The notes beneath the pieces are model-generated. The model made no database searches and was not told the origin of the DNA. It was given only the letters and a program-made list of their open reading frames with translations. Of a DNA stretch of 64,000 bases, positions 8,447 to 16,558 are shown one piece after another. Source of the stretch: Faecalibacterium sp. UBA1819 (lineage in GTDB: Bacteria > Bacillota > Clostridia > Oscillospirales > Ruminococcaceae). Where the stretch lies: the NCBI GenBank assembly GCA_002315015.1, contig DCEX01000035.1, forward strand, positions 1 to 64,000, in the 5' to 3' direction. Position 1 is the first letter of the stretch. Each line of letters opens with the position of its first letter. The translations under genes and the position numbers were made by a program.

Positions 8447-9736
8447 TTAGTTATGCGTCACCACTGCGCCGCTGCCGCCGTACATTTCCACTTCGCCCTC
8501 CAGCTCCAGCTTGAGCACGGTAACGTTTTCGTGGCAGTCTTCCGGCGTCATGGCAATCCAAGTGGTTCCCGGAATGTTGAACCAAGGCACTCCGCCGTGA
8601 ATGTCATAGGTCAACTCTTTTCCGCTGTGCAAAACCGTGATTTTCTTAATTTTATTGCACAAGCCTTTCAAGCAGACATGCTCTCTGGGCATATCATAAA
8701 CGAACAGATAAAGCACATCGCCGCTTTTAGAAATCGTGCTGCCGCCTTGCCAATAGCGCTGCATGATACCCTCTTTTGTGCCGAAAATTGCTTCTTCGTG
8801 TGCTTTCACCCACTTGCCTAAGCCGGTCAGCACAGCCACCTGACGCTCATCTACGGTGCCGTCCTCTTTGGGACCGATGTCCAACAGCATATTGCCGCCC
8901 ATGCTGATGCAGTCGCAGAACATGCGGATGATTTGATTCAAGGTTTTGTAGTGGTTGTCCTTGTGCTGATAACCCCAAGACGTGTTGATCGTGGTGCAGA
9001 ACTCCCACATGCCTTCGGGACGGGTAATGGGAATGCCCTGCTCGGGGGTTTTGTAATCGCCATAGCCCTGCAAACGAGAATTGATAATCAAGTCCGGGTT
9101 GAAGCTTTTCAGATAATCTTTGAACTCGGGCAGGCCCCATTGTTCGGCGCTGCGCTCCCAGTCACCGTCAAACCAAAGCAAATCCACTTTGCCGTAATTA
9201 CCCAAAACCTCGGCCAGCTGGTTTCTGTCGAACTCCATAAAGCGCGCCCACTTTTCCGGGTGCTGCACGCCGTCTGTGGGAGAAGTAAAGCGGTTTACGG
9301 TTGACAAGTCTTCAGGAACTTTGCCGCCTTCATAAACACTTGCATAGTCGGGATGAGACCAGTCAATCAAGGAGTAATACATACCCACGCGCAAGCCCTT
9401 TTTGCGAATGGCATCGGCATATTCTTTTACAATATCTCGTTTAGCGGGCGTCTTTTTCATCACGCTCAAATCGCTGTATTTGGTATCAAACAGCGCCACA
9501 CCGTCGTGATGCTTGGTCGTCAGCACCGCATAACGCGCACCCGATTTTTCAATTAAATCGGCCCAGTCATCTGCGTTGAACTTGGATGCTGTAAAACCAT
9601 CCAGCTGCTTCATATAATCTTCATAGGAAATACGTCCGTTATAGAACGACCACGACTCCGCAATGCCGTCTACGGCATAGATACCGTAGTGAATAAAAAT
9701 TCCCAGCTTTGCGTCTTCAAACCACTGCTGCATCAT
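8447..9736 (-). CDS. Alpha-L-fucosidase, GH29
   Basis: This 429-aa enzyme has the GH29 layout: WFEDAKLGIFIHYGIYAV at the start, YAVLTTKHHDG around residue 70, and LLWFDGDWE with Asp190 at the position of the GH29 nucleophile. The family hydrolyses terminal alpha-L-fucose with retention. There is no signal peptide, so it should act in the cytoplasm on imported oligosaccharide. AGGTGAGGG precedes two adjacent ATG codons (9736 and 9733); either could be used. It lies 12 bp downstream of the aminopeptidase gene in the same operon, with GH18 and a CUT1 importer upstream. A second GH29 gene at 56040 is a distant relative, not a recent duplicate. Confidence 0.92.
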   Translation of the reverse strand: MMQQWFEDAKLGIFIHYGIYAVDGIAESWSFYNGRISYEDYMKQLDGFTASKFNADDWADLIEKSGARYAVLTTKHHDGVALFDTKYSDLSVMKKTPAKRDIVKEYADAIRKKGLRVGMYYSLIDWSHPDYASVYEGGKVPEDLSTVNRFTSPTDGVQHPEKWARFMEFDRNQLAEVLGNYGKVDLLWFDGDWERSAEQWGLPEFKDYLKSFNPDLIINSRLQGYGDYKTPEQGIPITRPEGMWEFCTTINTSWGYQHKDNHYKTLNQIIRMFCDCISMGGNMLLDIGPKEDGTVDERQVAVLTGLGKWVKAHEEAIFGTKEGIMQRYWQGGSTISKSGDVLYLFVYDMPREHVCLKGLCNKIKKITVLHSGKELTYDIHGGVPWFNIPGTTWIAMTPEDCHENVTVLKLELEGEVEMYGGSGAVVTHN

Positions 9737-9748
9737 AATCCCTCACCT

Positions 9749-11170
9749 TTATTTGTTTTTATTCAAAGATTTCAGCATTTCATAAATTGTGCGCACCGCC
9801 ACGCCGGAAGGGGCATCCTGTGCATAAGGATACACCACAGGGTATTGGATAGCGGTAGCGGCAATATCTAAATGAATCCAGGGTTTGCCTTGTGTAAACT
9901 GATGAAGAAATTCGGCGGCGCTGATGGTTCCTGCGCCCGCCATATTTTTTAAATCGGCAATATCGCCTTTGACATAGCTTTCATAACGGGGATCCAGCGG
10001 CATCCGCCAAAAGTCCTCGTTCGCCTGCTTGGCTGCACGGCAAAAATCGTCATAAAACGCTTCATCGCTTGCGAATACGGGTGTATACAGACTGCCGAAG
10101 GTTGAGCCTGCCAAACCTGTCAGCGTCGCCATATCTACGCAAGAGGCCGCATTTTCCTTTTCCAGCAAATAGGTAATGGCATCCGCGAGAATCATACGCC
10201 CTTCACAATCGGTGTTCAGCACTTCGACGGTCATTTGGTTCATCATGGTAATGACATCGCCGGGTTTATAGCTGTCGCCGTCAATCACGTTTTCCGCTGT
10301 GGGAATGACCGCCGTCAAATTGACTTTCAGGCCGTTTTGTGCCGCAGCCAGGACAATTGCCATCACCGTAGCCGCACCCGCCATATCACCCTTGATATAG
10401 GGCAGCGAGTCTTTGCCTTTCACGCAGTAGCCGCCGGTATCACAGGTAATGCCTTTGCCCACCAAACCGAATACGGGGGCATCCTGTGCACCGCGGTAAC
10501 GCATTACGATGAGACGCGGCCCGTGGGCAGTACCGCGCCCTACGGACATCAAGCCATTCATGCCCAGCGCATCCAGCTCCTCGGGCACAAGCACTTGCAC
10601 GTCGATTCCGTGCGCTTTACCCTGCTGGGCTGCAAATGCTGCCAAAGTTTCGGGGTAAATATCGTTGGGGGCCCGCTGCACCAGCGGACGCACGGTATTG
10701 ATTGCCCCGGCGACATTCAAAGCTTCCTCAAAAGCGGCTTGCACATCGGTTTTCTCGGCAAATTCCTGCTCGGAAGAAAGCCATACGTTAAGCTCTTTTT
10801 TCTCGGCGCTTTCCTTGTGATAGCCGCCAAAGGAGTAAGCCGCCAAGCAAATTCCCTGTGCGGCTGCCGCGATAAATTCAGACGCTTTTTCCGATTCGAG
10901 TTCAGGCAGCACTACCTGCACGTCACCTTTGGCATATTCTTTTGCTTTGTGCCACGCCTGCGCAAAGCAAACACGCATGGTTTGCGCTGCGCTTTTTTGG
11001 CGTTCGCCGCAGCCGACATAGACGCGGTGAGGAACTTCTTTGCAAAGGGAAGGCACCAAAAGCACTTCCTTTTCCTTTCCGCAAAATATGGCGTTTTCGC
11101 CTTGTTCGGCCGCATATTGCCCCACAATTTTCAAAGCCGGGGCGGTTGCTTTTCCCAGTTTGATTTGCAT
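9749..11170 (-). CDS. pepA: Leucyl aminopeptidase, peptidase family M17
   Basis: This 473-aa protein carries the M17 signature as NTDCEGRMILADAITYL, with the usual Ala of NTDAEGR replaced by Cys, plus upstream metal ligands in GKGITCDTGGYCVKGKDS and YIKGDMAGAATVM. It is expected to be a cytoplasmic two-metal, usually hexameric exopeptidase that removes N-terminal residues from peptides. The ATG at 11170 has AAGGAG seven bases upstream; an extension to 11230 has no ribosome site. The location is unusual: pepA-type genes are usually housekeeping, but here the gene lies between GH18 and GH29 genes in a sugar-import operon, which suggests that the imported substrate carries a peptide. Confidence 0.9.
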   Translation of the reverse strand: MQIKLGKATAPALKIVGQYAAEQGENAIFCGKEKEVLLVPSLCKEVPHRVYVGCGERQKSAAQTMRVCFAQAWHKAKEYAKGDVQVVLPELESEKASEFIAAAAQGICLAAYSFGGYHKESAEKKELNVWLSSEQEFAEKTDVQAAFEEALNVAGAINTVRPLVQRAPNDIYPETLAAFAAQQGKAHGIDVQVLVPEELDALGMNGLMSVGRGTAHGPRLIVMRYRGAQDAPVFGLVGKGITCDTGGYCVKGKDSLPYIKGDMAGAATVMAIVLAAAQNGLKVNLTAVIPTAENVIDGDSYKPGDVITMMNQMTVEVLNTDCEGRMILADAITYLLEKENAASCVDMATLTGLAGSTFGSLYTPVFASDEAFYDDFCRAAKQANEDFWRMPLDPRYESYVKGDIADLKNMAGAGTISAAEFLHQFTQGKPWIHLDIAATAIQYPVVYPYAQDAPSGVAVRTIYEMLKSLNKNK

Positions 11171-11188
11171 TTTATGCTCCTTGCCGCA

Positions 11189-11228
11189 GCACTTTTCCAC
11201 CCTCAAATAAGAAGCGGTGGAAAAGTGC
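11189..11228 (-). repeat. Perfect 13-bp inverted repeat between the GH18 and aminopeptidase genes
   Basis: GCACTTTTCCACC (11189-11201) and GGTGGAAAAGTGC (11216-11228) are perfect complements around a 14-nt loop. There is no U-tract after the minus-strand hairpin. A processing or mRNA-stability structure is likely; a regulator-binding site is an alternative. Confidence 0.6.
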
Positions 11229-11252
11229 ATTCTGCTTGTTTCAAAATCTCGA

Positions 11253-12275
11253 TTAACGGTCTAAAGCACGGCGCAGACAGCCGGTCAGGGTAAAGGTGGT
11301 ATCCAGCCCGTACTCCCAATACATGGCGCCCAACAAGCCTTCGCGGTTGACATAGTCTGCCTTGCACTCGATGGATTCCTCATCGTCATAGCTCAGGAAG
11401 GTTTCACCATCAAACAGCCAAGGTGCTTTTGCCTCGTCATCCCAGTAACGAACAAAGCCGTTTTTGTTAATGTAATTTTCTTTCAAATCACCGTAAGCCG
11501 GGCCATAGCCGCCAGTGGTGCCCGCCATTTGCATATAGCCGTGGTCGACGTCGGGCACGTTTTTCCACATGCGAGAGTAGAACGCCACGCCGATTACCAT
11601 TTTTTCTTTGGGTACACCGGCCTCGTGGAAGCACTTCACTGCAAAGTCAACGCTGACGGGCAGCAAATCGGCATCTTTTGTATAAAGGTTGGTGTGGTGT
11701 CCCGCATGTGTGACAAAACCGCCGCGCAGGTCATAGGTCATCAGCTGAACGTAGTCCAGATAAGCCTGTGCCTCTTTCATGTTGGTGCAGCGGGTGTAAT
11801 AGCTGTCGCCGCCGGCTGCAATGGTCAACAGCAGCTTTTTATCCTGATAGGTATCGAACAAGCCGCGGATTTCCTTGAGCAGCAGAGTGAAGTTTTCCTT
11901 GTCATCGGGGCTGGAGGCAATGCCCGCCACGCCAATGCAGGGGTACTCCCAGTCGAGATCCAAGCCATCCAAGCCGTAACGCTTGATGATCTCCAGCGCT
12001 GTTTGCGCCACAGTTTCTCGTCCTTTTTGTGTGGAAGCGGCTTCGGAAAAGCCGCCCGCGCTCCATCCGCCGACGGACAACACGATAGCGCATTCCGGGT
12101 TCAAAGCTTTAATTTTTGCAAAATATTCCGCATTTTCGCCCGGCTCATAAACAACGGCATCATTTTGAATATGGCCGAAAGCCAAATTGATGACATCCAG
12201 CATTTTAATATCATTTTCCTGCATCATGGGCAGGTCTTTTGTGCTAACGTAGGCAATTACCTTTTTTCTTTGCAC
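11253..12275 (-). CDS. Glycoside hydrolase family 18 (chitinase or endo-beta-N-acetylglucosaminidase type)
   Basis: The GH18 catalytic motif is intact as DGLDLDWEYP with the acid Glu110, preceded by the substrate-binding strand VLSVGGWSAGG and followed by VQLMTYDLRGG. The family cleaves beta-1,4 bonds next to N-acetylglucosamine by substrate-assisted catalysis. At 340 aa it is a single catalytic domain with no signal peptide or binding module, so it should work inside the cell on short chito-oligosaccharides or on the chitobiose core of N-glycans. I start at the GTG at 12275, placed nine bases after AAGGAG, because it leads directly into the first barrel strand (KKVIAYV). It follows the binding-protein gene and precedes aminopeptidase and fucosidase. 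Chitinase versus endoglycosidase specificity cannot be decided from sequence alone. Confidence 0.88.
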   Translation of the reverse strand: MQRKKVIAYVSTKDLPMMQENDIKMLDVINLAFGHIQNDAVVYEPGENAEYFAKIKALNPECAIVLSVGGWSAGGFSEAASTQKGRETVAQTALEIIKRYGLDGLDLDWEYPCIGVAGIASSPDDKENFTLLLKEIRGLFDTYQDKKLLLTIAAGGDSYYTRCTNMKEAQAYLDYVQLMTYDLRGGFVTHAGHHTNLYTKDADLLPVSVDFAVKCFHEAGVPKEKMVIGVAFYSRMWKNVPDVDHGYMQMAGTTGGYGPAYGDLKENYINKNGFVRYWDDEAKAPWLFDGETFLSYDDEESIECKADYVNREGLLGAMYWEYGLDTTFTLTGCLRRALDR

Positions 12276-12322
12276 AGTGCAACACTCCTTTATTTGCAAT
12301 TGGGTAAAATAGGGATGCAAAA

Positions 12323-12386
12323 GCGGCAAATGCCGCATAACCGGTCATTGCAGTGTCTTTCCTTTGCAATTTTCCGATTATGCGGC
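12323..12386 (-). repeat. Nested inverted repeats between binding-protein and GH18 genes
   Basis: GCGGCA/TGCCGC (12323-12336) forms a tight hairpin, while GCCGCATAA (12332-12340) can instead pair with TTATGCGGC (12378-12386). The two folds exclude each other. No U-run follows on the minus strand, so this is probably an mRNA-stability element downstream of the binding-protein gene. Confidence 0.5.
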
Positions 12387-12452
12387 ACTCTTAAATGCTC
12401 CTCTTTACAGTGCAGACAGGCATCGACCTGTATGCTGCTGCAAAATTATCTC

Positions 12453-14009
12453 TTAGGAACCCATGTATCTGTCATAAGCGGTGTTCTGGATTTCCATGTA
12501 TTTCTCCAGACCCATCTTATTCAAAGACTCAATGTAGGAATCCCATTCTGTCTCAATGTCACCTTGGCCGGTGCACCATTTTGCCTTCTGCTCGCTGATC
12601 ACCTTGGTGAGGTCGGCGCTCAGGCTGGACAGGTCGGAAGACTCTTCCGGGGTGTAGTTCATCAAGGGGAGCGGCTCAAGCAGGTACGGACCATACAGCT
12701 CTTTGCGCTCTGCGCCCTGAATCTGCTCTTCTGTTTTCACAACATATTTCTCGGTTACTTCTTTAGAGAGGTTCGTTGCTACATAAGAACCGGGAGCCTG
12801 TGCAGGCTTGCCGCTCTCAGTGGGCAGAATCTCATACTGCTCACCGCTGGCTTGCAGGTAAACACCATAGCGCAGGTTCAAAGAGGTTTCTGGCTCATAG
12901 AACGAGTCGATAAAGCGCATGGTTGCTTCGGGGTACGGGTTGGTCGTGGTGATCAAGCCACGGCCTTTGTCGATGGAGAAGTCCAGGGAGCCCCAGTGTG
13001 CGCCGGCAGGACCTTCCAGCGGAGCAATGGCGACAAAGTTAGCCTGTGCGGAAGTGACAGGGCCGTTGGTCAGATAAGCGCCGACGTTGCCCGAGTCAAT
13101 CTTAGCCATGTACTGGTTGTGGTCGTGTGTAAAGCACTCTTTATCAATCAGGCCGCCGGTGTACATGTCGCGGAACCAGATGATATAGTCTTTATACCCC
13201 GGCTGAATGACGGAGCAAACAATCTCGCCGTCTTTCACCATGATGGGGTCATAGTCGGTGGAAATGCCCCACATGCCGGTGAAGTTTGCGTCACCGTTCC
13301 AAACGTGGTAGGGTGCAACAGGCTCCAAAGTAAAGCCGATCTCATCCTTTTCACCGTTGCCGTTGGGATCTTCGTTCACGAAGCGATCCATCAGGTTTTT
13401 GAAATCATCCACGGTTTTGATGTCTTCCACCTTCACGCCCAAAGCGTCGCACCAATCCTTGTTGATGTTCAGCGTGGTGGTCATAACGGGCTCTTCATCC
13501 TCGTTGATGGAGGGAACTGCATAGATATGTCCGTCGGGCATGGTGATTGCTTTGCGGATTTCGGGGTTTTCGTCCAAAATCTTTTTCAGGTTGGGGGCAT
13601 AGCCGCCGTCAATCAAATCCTCGATGGGACGGATGAGGCCCTTCTCGGCATAAGTAGCAATTTTGGTGGTGCTCAAACCGGAGAACACAGCATCGGGCAG
13701 CTCCTTGGAGGAAGCCAGCAGCAGGTTCAGCTTCTCGTCGGCGCCGTCGCCGCTGACGGTTGTCCAGTTGACTTCCACATTGGTTTTCTCTTCCAATTCT
13801 TTGAAGATGGGGAACTCTTCCCACTCTCCGCCGCCCGGGTCACCGTAGCCAACGGCATTGATGGTGATCTTCTCATCCACGACCGGGTAGCCTTCCTTTG
13901 CAACCGTGACTTGCTTCGTCTCGCGTGCATCGGCGCCGCCGCCGCAGCCAGTCACTGCCGCAGCAGCCATCAAAGCTGCCAAAACAAGTGCGATGTTCTT
14001 CTTTTTCAT
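12453..14009 (-). CDS. Carbohydrate ABC transporter substrate-binding lipoprotein (LplA-like, CUT1)
   Basis: This 518-aa lipoprotein begins with a short Lys-rich signal peptide and a lipobox (AVTGC, Cys at residue 22), then a Gly-rich linker. The body reads as a large CUT1 extracellular solute-binding protein: an early WTTVSGDGADEKLNLLLASS strand and DLIDGGYAPNLKKILDENPE are typical of LplA-type proteins that bind complex oligosaccharides. It should be anchored outside the membrane and feed the two permeases encoded just upstream. AAGGAGGAAAG precedes the ATG. Hairpins flank the gene on both sides, fitting the higher expression usually seen for binding proteins. No ATPase gene is nearby, so a shared MsmX-type ATPase presumably energises import. 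Confidence 0.92.
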   Translation of the reverse strand: MKKKNIALVLAALMAAAAVTGCGGGADARETKQVTVAKEGYPVVDEKITINAVGYGDPGGGEWEEFPIFKELEEKTNVEVNWTTVSGDGADEKLNLLLASSKELPDAVFSGLSTTKIATYAEKGLIRPIEDLIDGGYAPNLKKILDENPEIRKAITMPDGHIYAVPSINEDEEPVMTTTLNINKDWCDALGVKVEDIKTVDDFKNLMDRFVNEDPNGNGEKDEIGFTLEPVAPYHVWNGDANFTGMWGISTDYDPIMVKDGEIVCSVIQPGYKDYIIWFRDMYTGGLIDKECFTHDHNQYMAKIDSGNVGAYLTNGPVTSAQANFVAIAPLEGPAGAHWGSLDFSIDKGRGLITTTNPYPEATMRFIDSFYEPETSLNLRYGVYLQASGEQYEILPTESGKPAQAPGSYVATNLSKEVTEKYVVKTEEQIQGAERKELYGPYLLEPLPLMNYTPEESSDLSSLSADLTKVISEQKAKWCTGQGDIETEWDSYIESLNKMGLEKYMEIQNTAYDRYMGS

Positions 14010-14041
14010 TTTCTTTCCTCCTTGTATGTTTGAAAGCCCTG

Positions 14042-14126
14042 CGTACCGCTTAAAACCGCCTAAGCGGCACGCAAGCGCCTTTCCAATATTTCCGTCGAAG
14101 CAGCCATTGTCGCACCGCTGCTTCGA
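14042..14126 (-). repeat. Two intercistronic hairpins between permease and binding-protein genes
   Basis: Two stems occur in the 133-bp gap: CGTACCGCTTA/TAAGCGGCACG (14042-14071, one mismatch) and TCGAAGCAGC/GCTGCTTCGA (14095-14126). Neither ends in a U-run. They may separate the stability of permease and binding-protein mRNA. Confidence 0.55.
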
Positions 14127-14142
14127 TGGTCACGTTCGGGAA

Positions 14143-15057
14143 TTAGCCCTTCACCGCGCCGATCATCATACCTTTGACAAAGTGCTTTTGCACAAAGGGA
14201 TAGATAATCAAAACCGGCAAAGAAGAAACGATGATAACGCCATACTTAATCATCTCAGACAGCTGGCGCTGTGCCTCCAGCGTTTCCATGCTGGTGCTGC
14301 CCATATTGGCAACGTTTTGAGACTGAATCAAAATTTCACGCAGAATGACCTGCAAGGGCTGCTTTGCTGCGTCAATAATGTAAATCAAAGCGCTGAAGTA
14401 GGAGTTCCAGTGGCCTACTGCATAAATCAACAGCATAACAGCAATAATGGGCTTAGAAATCGGCAGAACAATTTGGAAGAAGTACTTAATGTAGTCGCAG
14501 CCGTCTACGTTCGCCGCTTCCCACAGCTCGTTGGGAATGCTTTGGTCAAAGAAGGTTCTTGCGACAATCAGGTTGTAAACGCTGACCGCACCGGGCAGAA
14601 CCAACGCCCACACCGTATTATACAAGCCCAAATCCTGAATGAGCAGGTAAGTCGGGATCAAGCCGCCGCCAAAGAACATCGTAAAGGTGAACAAGAACAT
14701 CAAAAACTTCGAGCCCACCATCTCGCGGCGAGAGAACGCAAACGCGGCAGGAATGGTTGCAATCAAGTTGATGGACGTACCCAAAACGGTATAAATAATA
14801 CTGTTTTTATAGCCGATCCAAATCTTTTCAAACTTGAAAATCTCTGCGTAGCCGCGCACGTTAAAGCCCTTCGGCAGCAGCAGCACATTACCTGCCGCCA
14901 CCTCATTCGGCGCACTGAACGAAGCAATTACAATGAACCACAAGGGATACAAAACGATAATCAAAATTAAGAACAAAAAGATATGATTGATAATATCGAA
15001 GGCTTTATCCGACTTTCCTTGTCTTTTAAATTCCTTACTCAGCAACTGAAATGCCAT
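14143..15057 (-). CDS. Carbohydrate ABC transporter permease (LplC/MalG type)
   Basis: This 304-aa inner-membrane protein has about six hydrophobic helices (first at HIFLFLILIIVLYPLWFIV) and the permease EAA loop reading ELWEAANVDGCDYIKYFFQI, which docks the ATPase. The C-terminus FVKGMMIGAVKG is characteristic of the LplC/YtcP branch. The ATG at 15057 sits behind GAGGAGGAAAC; the open frame continues upstream into the first permease gene without a better start. It pairs with the LplB-type permease 13 bp upstream and the binding lipoprotein downstream to form one CUT1 importer for a complex glycan. Confidence 0.92.
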   Translation of the reverse strand: MAFQLLSKEFKRQGKSDKAFDIINHIFLFLILIIVLYPLWFIVIASFSAPNEVAAGNVLLLPKGFNVRGYAEIFKFEKIWIGYKNSIIYTVLGTSINLIATIPAAFAFSRREMVGSKFLMFLFTFTMFFGGGLIPTYLLIQDLGLYNTVWALVLPGAVSVYNLIVARTFFDQSIPNELWEAANVDGCDYIKYFFQIVLPISKPIIAVMLLIYAVGHWNSYFSALIYIIDAAKQPLQVILREILIQSQNVANMGSTSMETLEAQRQLSEMIKYGVIIVSSLPVLIIYPFVQKHFVKGMMIGAVKG

Positions 15058-15070
15058 GCCTGTTTCCTCC

Positions 15071-16039
15071 TCACCAAATCGAGCTTTGGCCCATCTTCTT
15101 CGCAAGCTTGTTCACTGTCAGCAGCAAAATACAGTTGATTACTGTGTTAAACAAGCCGACCGCCGTAGAGAATCCGTACTCACTGGAAATCAAGCCTACC
15201 TTGTAAATATAGGTAGAAATAATTTCCGAAACGCCCGTATTCAGCGGATTCTGCATCAAGAACGCTTTTTCAAAGCCAACGCTCATGATGGAGCCGCAGC
15301 TCAAAATCAGCGTGATAACAACGGTGGGCATAATCGACGGCAAGTCGATGTAGAAAATACGCTGCAGCTTTGTGGCGCCGTCAATGATGGCCGCCTCGTG
15401 CAATTCGGGGCTGACGCCGGCAAGTGCCGCAATGTAAATGACAGCGCTCCAGCCCATGCTTTGCCAAACACCTGACCACACATAAATGTGACGCCAGTAT
15501 TTTTCAAGGCCCATGAACAAAATAGAGTCGTGTCCAAGGAAGTTAATAAACTGATTGATAAAGCCCTTGTCCGCAAACACGATGTTGATGATACCAACAA
15601 GAACCACCGTGGAAATGAAGTACGGCGCATAAGTAACCGTCTGCACTGTCTTTTTAAACTTCAGATTGCGTACCGAGTTGAGCCCCAGCGCCAAGATAAT
15701 AGGAATGGGGAATCCCACCAGCAAACCGTAAAGGCTGATTGCCAAGGTGTTCGTCAATAACTGAACAAAATAGGGGGAATTGAAAAAGCGTTGAAAATGT
15801 TCCAGGCCAACCCAATCGCTTCCCCAGATTCCCTGGAACGGGCTGTAATCCTTAAAAGCAAGGATGACGCCGTACATGGGGATGTAAGAAAAGATGATCA
15901 GTCCGATCAGCGCAGGCGCCACAAACAAGTAAAGCTGCCAGCTCTTTTTCAGCCGTTTTCCCAAACTTTGTTTCGGCGGTGTAAAAGGAGCGGCATTCTT
16001 TTGCGCTACGGCAGCCGCGCCTCCCTTAGCTGTTTTCAT
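15071..16039 (-). CDS. Carbohydrate ABC transporter permease (LplB/MalF type)
   Basis: This 322-aa permease is the first gene of the operon. It has a Lys/Ala-rich cytoplasmic N-terminus, about six membrane helices (LYLFVAPALIGLIIFSYIP is the first) and an EAA loop ELHEAAIIDGATKLQRIFYI. It matches the LplB/YteP partner of LplC-type permeases. Two in-frame ATG codons occur at 16045 and 16039; AGGAGG is eight bases from the second and too close to the first, so I choose 16039. The promoter TTGACA-N17-TAAGAT lies 54-82 bases upstream. It should form a heterodimer with the product of the next gene. Confidence 0.92.
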   Translation of the reverse strand: MKTAKGGAAAVAQKNAAPFTPPKQSLGKRLKKSWQLYLFVAPALIGLIIFSYIPMYGVILAFKDYSPFQGIWGSDWVGLEHFQRFFNSPYFVQLLTNTLAISLYGLLVGFPIPIILALGLNSVRNLKFKKTVQTVTYAPYFISTVVLVGIINIVFADKGFINQFINFLGHDSILFMGLEKYWRHIYVWSGVWQSMGWSAVIYIAALAGVSPELHEAAIIDGATKLQRIFYIDLPSIMPTVVITLILSCGSIMSVGFEKAFLMQNPLNTGVSEIISTYIYKVGLISSEYGFSTAVGLFNTVINCILLLTVNKLAKKMGQSSIW

Positions 16040-16061
16040 ATACATGACCTCCTGGTTCCCG

Positions 16062-16134
16062 TTTGTTAAGTAACTGTTTTGTTTGTAAACTTATCTTATC
16101 GTGATTTTGTCTATTTGTCAACGCATTTGTTAAC
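16062..16134 (-). promoter_or_regulatory. Four TTTGTnAA(C/G) repeats around the glycan operon promoter
   Basis: TTTGTTAAG (16062-16070), TTTGTAAAC (16082-16090), TTTGTCAAC (16114-16122) and TTTGTTAAC (16126-16134) flank and overlap the promoter. The first two lie just after the expected transcription start and the third overlaps the -35 box. They are candidate binding sites for the operon's LacI-type regulator or another repressor. They lack the central CG of classic LacI operators, so the binding protein is uncertain. Confidence 0.4.
16093..16121 (-). promoter_or_regulatory. Sigma-A-type promoter of the glycan operon
   Basis: Minus-strand TTGACA (complement of 16116-16121) is separated by 17 bp from TAAGAT (16093-16098). 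The -35 is perfect and the -10 differs at one or two positions. It lies 54 bp upstream of the first permease gene in the only long gap before the operon, so it should drive transcription down to about 3.6 kb. Confidence 0.75.
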
Positions 16135-16477
16135 TTATTTTTGTGCTGAAAACAAATTCGTAGAACCCTCCATGTTTATTTCTGATTTTTTATGCAACTT
16201 CACACATCTTTTTCTCTTTTTCCTTAACTTTTTCAAAAAATGTTTCCTATCCTACGCAAAATATCCGATTTCTTCTTTTTACAAAGATAATTTTCTGTTG
16301 TTTTTCACAAATACAAAATTAAAAATCTATTTTATAAGCACCATATCTAATTGTGTTAAAAAAAAGACAACTTTATTACAATCAAAGTTTTGCACTTGTT
16401 TTCAGAAAAGTAACACTTACTTGTTGCTTAACATTATTAAAAATGTTTCTTTTTCTTATTTTCTCCGTTAAAAGCCC
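16135..16477. other. AT-rich intergenic stretch with no supported gene
   Basis: This T-rich region lies between the divergent glycan-operon promoter and the terminator of the phosphoesterase gene. Short open frames here consist of Phe, Leu, Lys and Asn codons with no ribosome sites. Apart from general curvature-prone A/T tracts I see nothing in it. Confidence 0.6.
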
Positions 16478-16522
16478 AAAAAGAAAAGGCCGCTGCCGGA
16501 ATGACCGGACAGCGAACCTTTT
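16478..16522 (-). terminator. Terminator of the phosphoesterase/BMP operon
   Basis: On the minus strand AAAAGG, CGCTG and CCGG segments pair across a 5-nt loop (16500-16504) with two small internal loops. The hairpin is followed by a T-rich tail (complement of 16478-16487). It lies about 35 bp past the phosphoesterase stop codon. Confidence 0.7.
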
Positions 16523-16558
16523 TAAAATGATTCTGTTTTGCAATACGGCAAGCACGAC

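Noticed and set aside
11529-14033. Very long plus-strand open frame opposite the GH18 and binding-protein genes
   Set aside because: It is the mirror frame of two well-supported minus-strand genes, is rich in His, Cys and Arg in patterns typical of antisense frames, and has no Shine-Dalgarno or family motif.
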